Position numbers and translations under genes: made by a program. A stretch of 64,000 bases of DNA, from contig JAJZGI010000003.1 of the NCBI GenBank assembly GCA_021798575.1, forward strand, positions 23,067-87,066. Reading direction: 5' to 3'. Origin of the DNA: Pseudomonadota bacterium. Lineage in GTDB: Bacteria > Pseudomonadota > Alphaproteobacteria > Acetobacterales > Acetobacteraceae. The notes under the pieces were generated by a model that saw only the letters and a program-made list of their open reading frames with translations, was not told the DNA's origin and ran no database searches. Of the stretch, positions 18,461-27,787 are shown in pieces (position 1 is the first letter of the stretch; every line of letters begins with the position of its first letter).

Positions 18461-19042
18461 TTATGGCTTCACTCCTTCAGGCTTCTGGTGGGCACGCTGG
18501 CGCAGGGCGGTGGCGGAGGCCGGATTCTCGCGCACCGGCAGCAGAATCCATGCGGGCGCGACCATCCCGGGCAAGCATAACCCAGCGCGCGCGGGAAGGC
18601 GATGCCGCGCAAACCGCGCCGCCGCCAGCCCGGCCAGCGCGCCGCGCGTCGCCCCCGGCCTGGGCAGCACCAGCATCGGCATCATGTGCATAATCTCCAG
18701 CCAGCGCCCCCAGCGCGGCAGCTGGCGCAGATTATCCGCCCCCATCAGCCACACAAAGCCCACCCGGCTGAACCTTCGTTGCAGTTCACGCAGCGTGTCG
18801 GCGGTGTAGCGCGTGCCCAGGCGCTGCTCGATATCCGTGGCGATGATCCGCCTGCCATCGGCGAGGTGCCGGGCAGCGGCCAGGCGTGCCGGGAAGGCCG
18901 CCATCCCCAGCGCCGGCTTCAACGGGTTCCCGGGTGAGACCATGAGCCAGAGCTGGTCCAGGCCCAGATGCGCCATCGCCAGGCGCGCCACATGCAGATG
19001 CCCCGCGTGAGCCGGGTTGAAGGAGCCGCCCAACAGCCCCAC
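18461..19042 (-). CDS. nadD: Nicotinate-nucleotide adenylyltransferase
   Basis: About 193 aa; adenylates nicotinate mononucleotide to deamido-NAD, the step after NadC. GLLGGSFNPAHAGHLHVA is the nucleotidyltransferase (T/H)xGH motif; WLMGADNLRQLPRW and the C-terminal SATALRQR are also typical. Only the 3' part of the track's 450-aa ORF is real; the rest is an opposite-frame reading of proA. The start is uncertain: GTG 19042 is the first canonical codon, yet the conserved Arg just before it suggests a start a few codons earlier with a weak codon. Confidence 0.9.
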   Translation of the reverse strand: MGLLGGSFNPAHAGHLHVARLAMAHLGLDQLWLMVSPGNPLKPALGMAAFPARLAAARHLADGRRIIATDIEQRLGTRYTADTLRELQRRFSRVGFVWLMGADNLRQLPRWGRWLEIMHMMPMLVLPRPGATRGALAGLAAARFARHRLPARAGLCLPGMVAPAWILLPVRENPASATALRQRAHQKPEGVKP

Positions 19043-19083
19043 GCGCAGGCGGTAGGGATGCCCGTAGGTGGGGATAACCCCGC

Positions 19084-20352
19084 TCAGGGCCGGACCTGCC
19101 CGTTGCCACGCACCACATAGCGGAAGGTCGTCAGCTGCTCCGGCCCCACCGGCCCGCGCGCCTGCACCCGCCCGGTCGCGATCCCGATCTCGGCGCCGAA
19201 GCCGAACTCCCCGCCGTCGCAAAATTGAGTTGAGGCATTCCACAGGCTCACCGCGCTGCCCACCTGGGCCAGAAAAACCTCCGCCACCGCCACATCTTGC
19301 GTGATGATCGCATCGGTATGTTCGCTGCCATGCGTCGCGATATGCGCGAGCGCTCCCGCTACATCCTGCACGATCGCCACATTCAGCACCGCATCCAGCC
19401 ACTCGGTGTCGAAATCCTCCGGCTTCGCCGCCGTTAGCTCGGGCAGAATTTTTTGCGCCGCAGGGTCGAGCAACAGGGTGCAGCCCAACGCGTGCAAATC
19501 CGCCGCCAACAGCGGCAACAAGTCCGCGGCAATGGCGGCATCGAGCAGCAGCGTCTCGGTCGCTCCGCACACCCCGGTGCGGCGCATTTTGGCGTTGGCC
19601 AGCACCGCGCGCGCCATCGAAAAATCCGCCGCCGCATGAACATACGTGTGGTTCAGCCCCTGCGCATGGGCGAGCACCGGCATTCGTGCCTCGCGCTGCA
19701 CCCGCTCCACCAGCGCCTTGCCACCGCGTGGGATCATGAGATCCAACCCGCCCGCCGCCGCCAGCATCGCGCCGACAAAGCCGCGCTCGGCGCTGGGTGC
19801 CACCTGGACGCACGCCTCCGGCAATGCGGCGGCGCGCAATCCCCGCACCATGGCGGTGTGGATCGCTTGCCCTGAGAAAAAACTCTCCGAGCCACCGCGC
19901 AGCAAAATTGCATTGCCGGATTTGAGCGCGATGGCGGCAGCATCGGCGCCGACATTCGGGCGGCTCTCATAGATCATGCCCAGCACGCCGATCGGCTGCG
20001 CAATCCGGCAGATCTCGAGCCCGTTCGGGCGGCTCCAGCGGGCCAGCGTGCGCGCCAGCGGGTCGGGCAGCGCCGCCACCTCCTCCAGCCCCGTCGCCAT
20101 CGCCGCCACCCGCGCCTGGTTCAGCATCAGCCGGTCGGCAAAGGCCGGGCTGCCCGAAAAACCGGCCAGGTCACGCGCATTCGCCGCCAGAATTTCGGGC
20201 TCCGCCGCGCGCAAGGCCTCAGCGGCGGCGTGCAGCGCGTGGTTGCGCACCTGCGCCGTCGTGCGCGCCAGAATTTTCGCCGCGGTGCGCGCGCGCGCGC
20301 TCACCTCGGCCATCTGCGCGGTAAAATTATCGGTGGTATTCATGCTTGCCAT
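19084..20352 (-). CDS. proA: Gamma-glutamyl phosphate reductase
   Basis: A 422-aa cytoplasmic NADPH enzyme making glutamate-5-semialdehyde in proline synthesis. IYESRPNVGADAAAIALKSG, RGGSESFFS, and the active-site MRRTGVCGATETLLLD (catalytic Cys) are clear, as is GSEHTDAIIT. AGGAG nine bases before ATG 20352 supports that start. It heads the minus-strand run toward rppH and is divergent from the GNAT-MutT gene, with 51 bp between the start codons. Confidence 0.96.
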   Translation of the reverse strand: MASMNTTDNFTAQMAEVSARARTAAKILARTTAQVRNHALHAAAEALRAAEPEILAANARDLAGFSGSPAFADRLMLNQARVAAMATGLEEVAALPDPLARTLARWSRPNGLEICRIAQPIGVLGMIYESRPNVGADAAAIALKSGNAILLRGGSESFFSGQAIHTAMVRGLRAAALPEACVQVAPSAERGFVGAMLAAAGGLDLMIPRGGKALVERVQREARMPVLAHAQGLNHTYVHAAADFSMARAVLANAKMRRTGVCGATETLLLDAAIAADLLPLLAADLHALGCTLLLDPAAQKILPELTAAKPEDFDTEWLDAVLNVAIVQDVAGALAHIATHGSEHTDAIITQDVAVAEVFLAQVGSAVSLWNASTQFCDGGEFGFGAEIGIATGRVQARGPVGPEQLTTFRYVVRGNGQVRP

Positions 20353-20403
20353 GGTTGCCCACTCCTGGCGGGAAGATCAACAGCGCGCTAATCTGCGCGA
20401 GCC

Positions 20404-21396
20404 ATGCCAGACCTCTTCGATTCGCCCGTGCTTAATCCGCCGGAGACCTCGCCGGTGCTCCACACCTCCCGGCTGCGCCTGCGGCCGCTTTTGCCTGGGG
20501 ACGCCGGCAGCTTCCACCGGCTGATCAACGACTGGGAGATCTGCCGCCGCCTGCCCGATGCGCCCTTCCCCTATTCCGCCGCCCTGGCGCGTGAGTGGAT
20601 CGCGGCGGCGGCGGCGGACCGGACCAGCGGACGCGCCGAGCAGTTCGCGCTGGTGGACGCTTCGAGCGGCGAATTGCTGGGCGCCGCCGGGCTGCGGTTC
20701 AGCCGTGATGGAAAATCCGCCGAGCTCGGCTACTGGCTGGGCCGCGCGCACTGGCGGCAGGGTTTCGCGCTGGAGGCCGCGCGCCGCCTCACCGAGTGGG
20801 CCTTCGCGGCGTTGCCGCTCATCCGCATCACCGCCAGCACGGCTGCGGATAACGACGTCTCCGCCGCCGTGCTGCGCCGGCTGGGCTTCGCCCCATCCGG
20901 CAAGGGTACGCAGGTATTTCTCTGCCGCCCGGGGCAAAAACTCCCCGTCCATCATTTCCAGCTTCCGCGCGAGCCCCCGGCCAATCTCGCCACCCCCGCC
21001 GCCACGCTCCTCGTCGTCGCCGCGGCGCTCATCGACGCCCGGGGCCATATTCTGCTGGCGCGCCGCCCGGAGGGCAAAAAGATGGCCGGCATGTGGGAGT
21101 TTCCCGGCGGCAAGATCGACCCCGGAGAGATCCCCGAGGCCGCCTTGGTGCGTGAGCTACGCGAGGAGCTGGGAATCGAGGTGTCAGCGTGCGACCTTGC
21201 ACCCTTCATCTTCGCCTCCCACCCGTATGAAAATTTTCACCTCCTGATGCCGGTGTTCCTGTGCCGCCGCTGGCGCGGCATCCCTACCGCGCGGGAGGGC
21301 CAGGCGCTGGCCTGGGTCGCACCGGATCGGCTGGTGGAATATCCGATGCCACCGGCTGACCGCCCGCTCATCCCGATGCTGAGAGATTTTTTATGA
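20404..21396 (+). CDS. GNAT acetyltransferase-MutT Nudix fusion
   Basis: A 330-aa two-domain protein. Residues ~20-180 are a RimJ-type GNAT acetyltransferase (TSRLRLRPL; AELGYWLGRAHWRQGFALEA; NDVSAAVLRRLGF). Residues ~198-330 are a MutT-like Nudix domain (VVAAALIDARGHILLARRP; GMWEFPGGKIDPGE followed by RELREELGIE), which would hydrolyse 8-oxo-dGTP or a similar oxidised nucleotide. The linker is short. It overlaps the next gene by 4 bp (ATGA). The acetyl acceptor is unknown. Confidence 0.88.
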   Translation: MPDLFDSPVLNPPETSPVLHTSRLRLRPLLPGDAGSFHRLINDWEICRRLPDAPFPYSAALAREWIAAAAADRTSGRAEQFALVDASSGELLGAAGLRFSRDGKSAELGYWLGRAHWRQGFALEAARRLTEWAFAALPLIRITASTAADNDVSAAVLRRLGFAPSGKGTQVFLCRPGQKLPVHHFQLPREPPANLATPAATLLVVAAALIDARGHILLARRPEGKKMAGMWEFPGGKIDPGEIPEAALVRELREELGIEVSACDLAPFIFASHPYENFHLLMPVFLCRRWRGIPTAREGQALAWVAPDRLVEYPMPPADRPLIPMLRDFL

Positions 21397-22157
21397 GCGA
21401 GAATTCCAGCGCTGCCATCCTGATCATCGGCAATGAGATCCTCTCCGGGCGGACGCAGGATGTGAACGTCCAGTTCATCGCCCGGCGGCTGGCGGACCTG
21501 GGTATAAAATTGCAGGAGGTACGGGTCATCCCGGACGTGCCCGAGCGCATTATCGGCGCGGTCAATGAGCTGCGCGCGGCCTATGACGAGCTCTTCACCA
21601 CCGGGGGTATCGGCCCCACACATGATGATATCACCAGCGAGTGCATCGCCGCCGCCTTCGGCGTGCCGTGGGAGCATCATGCGGAGACCTTCACGATGAT
21701 GCAGGCGCGGCTCGGCGAGAATTTCAATCCCGCCCGCCAGCGCATGGCGACGATGCCGCGCGGCGCGCGGCCGATCCACAACAGCGCCTCGCTGGCACCC
21801 GGTTTTTCAATCGGCAATGTGCATGTCATGGCGGGTGTGCCGCGCATCATGCAAGCCATGTTCCTGGCGCTGGAGCCGGAGCTGCCGCGCGGCGCGCCCA
21901 TCCTCATGCGCACGGTCTATGGTATCGGCGTGCAGGAGGGTGCCATCGCCGCCGGGCTGGAGACGATCCAACGGTACTATCCGGCGCTCGATCTCGGCAG
22001 CTACCCGTTCCGCCACGGGGAAGGCTGGGGCGTCGCCATCGTCGCCAAGGGCACCGACACAGCGGCTATCCTGGCTGCCATCGAGCAGGCCAGCGAATTG
22101 ATCGCAGCCCAGGGTGTGGCGCCAATTCAGGGTGAGCCGGAGACGGCGGTCAAATAA
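21393..22157 (+). CDS. CinA-like molybdopterin-binding-domain protein
   Basis: A 254-aa protein with the MoaB/Mog (MPT-binding) fold: AILIIGNEILSGRTQDVN, ELFTTGGIGPTHDDIT and MAGVPRIMQAMF. It corresponds to the N-terminal domain of competence/damage-inducible protein A and lacks the C-terminal NMN deamidase domain, so pyridine-nucleotide recycling cannot be assumed. Translationally coupled to the GNAT-MutT fusion. Confidence 0.85.
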   Translation: MSENSSAAILIIGNEILSGRTQDVNVQFIARRLADLGIKLQEVRVIPDVPERIIGAVNELRAAYDELFTTGGIGPTHDDITSECIAAAFGVPWEHHAETFTMMQARLGENFNPARQRMATMPRGARPIHNSASLAPGFSIGNVHVMAGVPRIMQAMFLALEPELPRGAPILMRTVYGIGVQEGAIAAGLETIQRYYPALDLGSYPFRHGEGWGVAIVAKGTDTAAILAAIEQASELIAAQGVAPIQGEPETAVK

Positions 22158-22160
22158 TCA

Positions 22161-23129
22161 TCAGCCCGTCCGGCTCGGTATCTTCATTCCAAAAGCGCGT
22201 AACGCGTCCACCGCACCTGGATGAAACGGGATGCTAGCCGCCAGAATCGCCCCGATATCGGGCCTCTGCGCCGCCGCGGGCACCACGCGCGCCAGCGCTG
22301 CGTGGCCCTCCAGCGCCGCTTTGGTGATCTCACCGGCGAGCGCGCCCGGCAGGCTGGCTGTGGCGATGGCGAAATTTTCGGTCCCGACGCTGGCCACCGC
22401 GACACCCTGACCAGGGAACAGCCCTGCGGGCAGCGTCATCGCGCGTAAGCCGGGCAGGCGCGCCTGCACCCGTGCCTGCTGCTCGGCTGAGAAGCCGATC
22501 AGCGCGAATTTTTCTCGCCCAGCCATGCGGGTGATGGCGGGCAACGGCGGCGCGCCGATAAAAGCGCAGGCGGCCAGTCTGCCATCATGCAGCGCCTGCA
22601 TCTGCGGCAGGAAATCCCCGGCGATGACCCGCCCCGGCCTGATGCCGAGCGCTTTGAGCACCGCCGGCACGGCGCTGGCGCCCGTGCCGCCCATGGGCCC
22701 GCTGCCGATGGTCTTGCCCGCCAGTTGCGCCAGGGTGGTGATGTCCGTGCCCACCGGCGAGATGATCTGTAAAACCGAGGGGAACATCGGGAACAAAGCA
22801 CGGAAATCCTGCAACTTCACGCCACCCGTCCAGGCCGCGGAGCCCGCGCGCGCCGCCTGCGCCACCGGCAGGCTGGTCATGCCAAGCTGGGCGGTACCCT
22901 GCTCGATCAACAGGATATTCGCAGCGGCCCCACCCGAGGCAATGAACGCGATATCCACGCCGGTGGCGGCCTGCGCCAGACCACCCCAGGCCGGGCCATA
23001 GAGAGAATAATTGCCGCCCACCCGCCCGGTGCCCATCAGCAGCGCGCGGCTCCAGGGAACACCGCCAAATGCCCGGCTGGCGGGCAGCGCGAGGGCGATG
23101 CTGAGCAAATTCCGCCGGCACGGACTCAT
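22161..23129 (-). CDS. TAXI-family TRAP transporter solute-binding protein
   Basis: A 322-aa exported substrate-binding protein. A signal sequence (RRNLLSIALALPASRAFGG) leads to GTGRVGGNYSLYGPAWGGL, FIASGGAAANILLI and GKTIGSGPMGGTGAS, which follow the TAXI pattern. ATG 23129, with GGGAGA upstream, is preferred to the track's ATG 23159. No TRAP membrane subunit is adjacent, so the transporter partner must lie elsewhere. Ligand unknown. Confidence 0.82.
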   Translation of the reverse strand: MSPCRRNLLSIALALPASRAFGGVPWSRALLMGTGRVGGNYSLYGPAWGGLAQAATGVDIAFIASGGAAANILLIEQGTAQLGMTSLPVAQAARAGSAAWTGGVKLQDFRALFPMFPSVLQIISPVGTDITTLAQLAGKTIGSGPMGGTGASAVPAVLKALGIRPGRVIAGDFLPQMQALHDGRLAACAFIGAPPLPAITRMAGREKFALIGFSAEQQARVQARLPGLRAMTLPAGLFPGQGVAVASVGTENFAIATASLPGALAGEITKAALEGHAALARVVPAAAQRPDIGAILAASIPFHPGAVDALRAFGMKIPSRTG

Positions 23130-23165
23130 GGCATTTCTCCCAACCCCAAAAATCCGCATATCGTT

Positions 23166-24116
23166 CTATGCCAAGTTCTTGCAGCGCTCCAGCGCCGCGA
23201 TGAGCGCGGTGCGTACGCCGGGCTCCAGGGCCGAATGCCCGGCATCCGCCACCAGAGTGAGCCGCGCGCCTGGCCATGCCGCCGCCAGCTCAAAGGCGGA
23301 TTGCGCCGGGCAGATCATGTCATACCGGCCCTGGATGATCTCGCCCGGGATACCGCGCAGCGGCGCCATATGGCTGAGCAGGCCGCCCTCCGGCAGAAAC
23401 AGCCCATGCGCGAAATAATGCGCCTCGATCCGGGCGAGGCCCAGCGCGGCGCGGTCCTGCGCAAAAGCCGATACGGCCTCGAAACTCGGCAGCAGGGTGG
23501 AACAAGATCCCTCATAGACGCTCCAGGCGCGCGCCGCCGGGCCGTGTACCTGCGGGTTCGGGTCGGTCAGCCGCCGCAAATAGCCGCCGAGCAGGTCGCC
23601 GCGCTCCGCCTCGGGCAGAAATTGCGCAAAGGCGGCGTGGGCGTCGGGGAACACCCTGGCCATACCATAAAGAAACCACTCCACCTCAGCCGACCGGCCC
23701 AGAAAGATGCCACGCAGCACCGCGCCGCTCACCGCCTGCGGGTGCGCCTGCGCATAGGCCAGCGCCAGCGTGGAGCCCCACGAGCCGCCGAACAGCAACC
23801 AGCGTTCCAACCCGAGAAACGCCCGCAGCGTCTCGATATCCGCCACCAGATGCGCGACGGTGTTGTCCCGCAGGCTGCCCAGCGGCCTGGAGCGCCCGGC
23901 GCCGCGCTGGTCGAACAGCACGACGCGCCACACCGCGGGGTCGAAGAACCGGCGATGCACCGCGCCCGCGCCCGCGCCCGGCCCGCCGTGCAGAAACAGC
24001 ACCGGCCTGCCGCGCGGGTTGCCCACCTGCTCCCAGTACATCACGTGCTCATCGGTGAGCGGCAGGTAGCCGGTCTCATACGGGCCGATCTCGGGGAACA
24101 GATCGCCGCGAGGCAT
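23166..24116 (-). CDS. pip: Proline iminopeptidase
   Basis: A 316-aa alpha/beta-hydrolase aminopeptidase releasing N-terminal proline. VLFLHGGPGAGAG is the oxyanion region, DQRGAGRSRP follows, and FGGSWGSTLALAYAQ carries the catalytic Ser; Asp in GRYDMICP and His in DAGHSALEPG complete the triad. Length is typical for the S33 family. It starts 5 bp after the DegT stop, so the two are probably cotranscribed. Confidence 0.94.
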   Translation of the reverse strand: MPRGDLFPEIGPYETGYLPLTDEHVMYWEQVGNPRGRPVLFLHGGPGAGAGAVHRRFFDPAVWRVVLFDQRGAGRSRPLGSLRDNTVAHLVADIETLRAFLGLERWLLFGGSWGSTLALAYAQAHPQAVSGAVLRGIFLGRSAEVEWFLYGMARVFPDAHAAFAQFLPEAERGDLLGGYLRRLTDPNPQVHGPAARAWSVYEGSCSTLLPSFEAVSAFAQDRAALGLARIEAHYFAHGLFLPEGGLLSHMAPLRGIPGEIIQGRYDMICPAQSAFELAAAWPGARLTLVADAGHSALEPGVRTALIAALERCKNLA

Positions 24117-24121
24117 CGCGC

Positions 24122-25270
24122 TCAGCCGCTCAGTGCGGCGCGCAGCACGGCGGCCACGCGGCCCGCCTGCGCGTCGGTCAGGTCGGGGTGGATCGGCAGC
24201 GCCAAAATCCGCTCACCCAGTCCCTCCGCCACCGGCAGCGCCACGCCGTCATGGCAGGCTGCATAGGCAGGCTGCTGGTGCAGCGCGCGCGGATAATACA
24301 CGGCACTCGCGATCCCGGCGGCCTTCAATGCCCCCTGCGCCGTCGCGCGCTGCGCCGCGTCCGCCAGCAACACGGAATATACCGCCCAGGCGCTGGCCGC
24401 TCCGCGCACGCGTGCGGGTGTGGCCAGCACATCGCCCAGCGCCGCGTCATAAATCCTCGCGATCGCCTCGCGCCGCGCGATCTCAGCCTCGAACACCTCG
24501 AGCTTGGCCAGCAGCACCGCCGCCTGCATCGTATCCAGCCGCCCATTCATGCCGATGCGCAGGACCTCATAGCGCGTCGTCCCCTCGCCATGCGTGCGCA
24601 GGGAGCGGTAGAGCGCCGCGCGCTCAGGTGACTGCGTGAACAGCGCGCCGCCGTCGCCGTAAGCGCCGAGCGGCTTGGAGGGGAAAAAACTGGTGGCCGT
24701 GGCATCCGCCGCCCGGCCCAGCCGCACGCCATCCTGCGCCGCGCCGAAGCTCTGCGCGCAGTCATCCAGCGTGAACAGCCCGGTCTGCGCGGCGATAGCG
24801 CGGATCGCCGCCCAATCCGCCGGCTGGCCGAACAGATCGACGCCGATGACCGCGCGCGGGCGCAATTTTTCCGCCCGCTGCACCTGGGTGATACGCGCAC
24901 TCAGGCTGCCGGGGTCGATCTGAAAGCTGCGCGGGTCCACATCGACGAACACCGGCGTCGCCCCCAGCAGCAACGGCACTTCGGCGGTCGCGGTATAGGT
25001 GAAGGCGGGCAGAAACACCCCATCGCCGGGGCCGATACCCTCGGCCATCAGGGCGATCTGCAACGCATCGGTGCCCGAACTCACCCCCACGCAGTGCGCC
25101 GCGCCACAGAATGCCGCTAGCCCGGCCTCCAGCTCCGCCACCTCGGGTCCCAGAATATACTGCCCATGCGCCAGCACGGCATCCAGCCGGGTTTTCAGCC
25201 CGGGGCCGATCCGCGCCTGCTGCGCGGCGAGGTCCAAAAACGCGATCGGCGGCGAAGTTTCAATGTCCAT
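24122..25270 (-). CDS. DegT/DnrJ/EryC1/StrS aminotransferase
   Basis: A 382-aa PLP-dependent sugar aminotransferase. GVSSGTDALQIALMA, PAFTYTATAEVPLLLG, DDCAQSFGA and SFFPSKPLGAYGDGGAL (PLP Lys) are diagnostic. It would aminate the 4-keto sugar made by the upstream dehydratase. ATG 25270, with AGGAA upstream, is preferred to the track's 25378, which lies in repeat sequence. A 115-bp gap holding two palindromic repeats separates it from the dehydratase gene. Confidence 0.9.
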   Translation of the reverse strand: MDIETSPPIAFLDLAAQQARIGPGLKTRLDAVLAHGQYILGPEVAELEAGLAAFCGAAHCVGVSSGTDALQIALMAEGIGPGDGVFLPAFTYTATAEVPLLLGATPVFVDVDPRSFQIDPGSLSARITQVQRAEKLRPRAVIGVDLFGQPADWAAIRAIAAQTGLFTLDDCAQSFGAAQDGVRLGRAADATATSFFPSKPLGAYGDGGALFTQSPERAALYRSLRTHGEGTTRYEVLRIGMNGRLDTMQAAVLLAKLEVFEAEIARREAIARIYDAALGDVLATPARVRGAASAWAVYSVLLADAAQRATAQGALKAAGIASAVYYPRALHQQPAYAACHDGVALPVAEGLGERILALPIHPDLTDAQAGRVAAVLRAALSG

Positions 25271-25284
25271 GAGGCACGTTCCTA

Positions 25285-25346
25285 GATCAATATTGGTTTG
25301 TATTGAATCGCCAGATTCAATACAAACCAATGAAATTGATCGCCAA
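25285..25346. repeat. Dispersed intergenic repeat A, copy 1
   Basis: A 62-bp element starting GATCAATATTGGTTTG and ending ATTGATCGCCAA. It contains a perfect 18-bp inverted repeat (ATTGGTTTGTATTGAATC, GCCA loop, then its complement), flanked by GATCAAT and ATTGATC. A second copy at 33597-33658 matches at 53 of 62 positions without gaps. Here it lies between the dehydratase and aminotransferase genes. Confidence 0.8.
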
Positions 25347-25355
25347 ACAAAGGGC

Positions 25356-25387
25356 AGAGCATGATTGATGCAAAGCAATCATGCTCT
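25356..25387. repeat. Palindrome at the 3' end of the dehydratase gene
   Basis: AGAGCATGATTG, an 8-nt loop and CAATCATGCTCT form a perfect 12-bp hairpin. Read in gene direction it begins with the gene's own TAG stop (TAGAGCATG). It has no T-tract. The TAGAGC end matches the palindrome at 48785. Confidence 0.7.
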
Positions 25388-27278
25388 AAACCTGAACCGG
25401 GGAAACCGCGAGGGTGACGGGTTTTGAGAACTCCGGCACCATGCGGGCGAGGATCGCCATCGCCCCGGCGGTGTCACCCTGCCGCGCGGCGCTGTCCAGC
25501 GCGGCCAGCGCGGCGGCCACCTCGGTCGCGTCACTCAGCCGTGGCGTGGCCATAAGCAGGCCGGGGTGTCCGGTCGGGGTCGGCTCCTCGCCGCCGTGGA
25601 AGAGCTCCTCGAACAATTTTTCACCCGGCCGCAACCCGGTGAACCTGATCTGCACGTCGATCTCCGGCCGCAGCCCGGCTAGGCGGATCATCTGCCGCGC
25701 CAGGTCCACGATCTTCACCGGCGCGCCCATATCCAGCACAAAAATACCGCCATCGGGGATCGCCGCCTCGCCGCTGCCCACGACCGACGCCTGCAACACG
25801 AGCCCCACCGCTTCGCGCACGGTCATGAAGTAGCGCTGCATGTCCGGATGCGTGACCGTGAGCGGCCCGCCCTGGGCGAGCTGGCGGCGGAACAGCGGCA
25901 CCACCGAGCCGGTCGAGCCCAGCACATTACCAAAACGCACCGTCACGCAGCGCATGCGCCCGCCATCGCCGCGCCGCGCCTGCACATCCAGCCCCTGGCA
26001 ATAAATCTCCGCGAGGCGCTTGCTCGCCCCCATCGCCGAGCTCGGGTTCACCGCCTTGTCGGTCGAGATCAGCACCATCAGCGCGGCGCCACTGGCCGCG
26101 GCGGCATCGGCCACCGCGCGGGTGCCCAGCACGTTGGTCTGCAACCCTTCCAGCGGGTTGTCCTCCACGATCGGCACATGCTTCAGAGCCGCGGCATGGA
26201 ACACGAGGTCAGGCCGGAACGTGTCAAACACCGAGGCTATGCGCGCGCCCGCGCGGACATCGGCGATAATGGTGCGGCAGGGAAGGGCCGGGTGCAATTC
26301 GCGGATCTCGAGGTCGATCTGCCAGAGCGCGAATTCGCCATTATCCAGCAGCAGAATCTCAGACGGCGCGAACCCCGCGAGCTGGCGCGCTAGTTCCGCC
26401 CCGATGCTCCCGCCAGCACCAGTGACCGCGACGCGCCGCCCGGTGATGAGCCGCGCCATGCCGCTTCGGTCGAGGCTGATCTGCCGACGGTTCAACAGAT
26501 CCTCGATGGCGATGGGCTGCAACTCGAGCTGCTGCTCAGCCGGTGCCAGCCGGGTGAGGCTGGGCGCGCGCTTTACCGCTACGCCAGCCTGCTCCGCCGC
26601 CGCCAGCAGCCCGGCCAGCGCATCGCCCGCGAGCGCCGTGGAGGTGATGATCAGCATTTCCGGCTTCTGCGCCAACCGGGCGAGCGCTGCGGGCGCATCC
26701 GCCACCGCGCCCAGCACATCCAGCCCGTGCAGCCTGCGACCGACATGTCGCGCCGAGAGCGCCAGCAACCCGGCCACGCGGTAGGGTGCCGCGCGAGCGC
26801 CGCGCTGTGCGGCGAGAAACAATTCGGCGCTGGCACCATCGCCCACCAGCACCGCGGTCTGCGTCGCCTGCTCAGCCCCGGCGCTGCGCTGGCGCGCCAG
26901 CCGGTACAGCAGTTTCGGCACGGTGAGGGCGAGTGCGAGTGCGAGCGCCAGAATCGCCGGAAACGCCGGGCTGGGCAGCGCCATCCCCGCTCCTACCAGC
27001 AGCAGGCAAAGCATGAGCGCCGCCACCAGCGCGGCGCCACCCAGCATCGCGAGGTCGGGCAAGGAGATATACCGCCAGTGCAGCCGCGCCAGGCCAAAGG
27101 GGATGCCGATGAGCCAGATGGCGATGGCCCCGCCGAGCGGTAGCAGATGCGGCTGCGGCACCGGCTGCGCCGGGTTGGCCAGCCAGAAGCTCACACCCAC
27201 GGCGAGTGCCGCCAGCAGCCCATCCAGCACGATGTTCAGCAGCAGGCGAAGGAAAAATACGCGGCGTTGCGGGCTCAT
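25386..27278 (-). CDS. Membrane nucleotide-sugar 4,6-dehydratase (CapD/WbpM type)
   Basis: A 630-aa inner-membrane enzyme. About four N-terminal helices (residues ~10-130) and a first NAD-binding-like domain precede the catalytic SDR domain: VAVTGAGGSIGAELARQLAG, FHAAALKHVPIVEDNP, LISTDKAVNPSSAMGASKR, VRFGNVLGSTGSVVPLF. The active-site Tyr of ordinary SDRs is Met, as in WbpM. It makes a UDP-4-keto-6-deoxy sugar, the substrate for the DegT enzyme downstream, for surface polysaccharide or glycoprotein synthesis. Confidence 0.93.
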   Translation of the reverse strand: MSPQRRVFFLRLLLNIVLDGLLAALAVGVSFWLANPAQPVPQPHLLPLGGAIAIWLIGIPFGLARLHWRYISLPDLAMLGGAALVAALMLCLLLVGAGMALPSPAFPAILALALALALTVPKLLYRLARQRSAGAEQATQTAVLVGDGASAELFLAAQRGARAAPYRVAGLLALSARHVGRRLHGLDVLGAVADAPAALARLAQKPEMLIITSTALAGDALAGLLAAAEQAGVAVKRAPSLTRLAPAEQQLELQPIAIEDLLNRRQISLDRSGMARLITGRRVAVTGAGGSIGAELARQLAGFAPSEILLLDNGEFALWQIDLEIRELHPALPCRTIIADVRAGARIASVFDTFRPDLVFHAAALKHVPIVEDNPLEGLQTNVLGTRAVADAAAASGAALMVLISTDKAVNPSSAMGASKRLAEIYCQGLDVQARRGDGGRMRCVTVRFGNVLGSTGSVVPLFRRQLAQGGPLTVTHPDMQRYFMTVREAVGLVLQASVVGSGEAAIPDGGIFVLDMGAPVKIVDLARQMIRLAGLRPEIDVQIRFTGLRPGEKLFEELFHGGEEPTPTGHPGLLMATPRLSDATEVAAALAALDSAARQGDTAGAMAILARMVPEFSKPVTLAVSPVQV

Positions 27279-27325
27279 GCGGCTTTATACGCAGGGAATC
27301 CCGGCTGATCTACCATGGCCGGGCT

Positions 27326-27787
27326 TCAACCCAGCCAGAACAGCCCTTCGACCTCGACCGCCGCATCCAAGGGCAGGGAGGCAACCCCGATGGTCGAGCG
27401 CGCGTGCCGCCCGATCTCGCCAAACGCCGCCACGGCGAGGTCCGACGCGCCATTCATCACCACGGCGTGCTGCGTGAACTCCGGCGCGGCGGCGATAAAA
27501 CCACCCAGACGGATGATTTTTTTAACGCTGTTCAGCCCGCCGGGTAGCGCCACGTTCAGCTGCGCCAGCACATTGATCAAACATAGCCGCGCGGCGTGCT
27601 GGCCCTCCTCGAGCGAGACATTCAAACCGAGCTTCCCCGTCACCGCCACCTTGCCGTCGATGGCCGGGAGCTGCCCGCTCACGGTCACCAGCCCGCCCGC
27701 GACGCTGACCGGCACATAGGTCGCCACCGGTGGCATGGGTGCGGGCAGAATGATGCCGAGGTCGGCTAGGCGCTCCAGCACCTTCAT
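27326..27787 (-). CDS. RidA family protein
   Basis: A 153-aa cytoplasmic protein of the YjgF/RidA superfamily, whose best-known members hydrolyse reactive enamine/imine intermediates. [29 protein letters not shown] and [19 protein letters not shown] (with the functional Arg position) identify it. The ATG overlaps the stop of the upstream TSCPD/NrdJ-like gene by 4 bp, so the two are translationally coupled; the dehydratase gene follows after 47 bp. Confidence 0.9.
   Translation of the reverse strand: MKVLERLADLGIILPAPMPPVATYVPVSVAGGLVTVSGQLPAIDGKVAVTGKLGLNVSLEEGQHAARLCLINVLAQLNVALPGGLNSVKKIIRLGGFIAAAPEFTQHAVVMNGASDLAVAAFGEIGRHARSTIGVASLPLDAAVEVEGLFWLG

Noticed and set aside
18461-19813. 450-aa ORF taken as one protein
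   Set aside because: Only the C-terminal 193 residues (NadD) are real; the remainder is Gly/Ala/Arg-rich sequence antiparallel in frame to proA.
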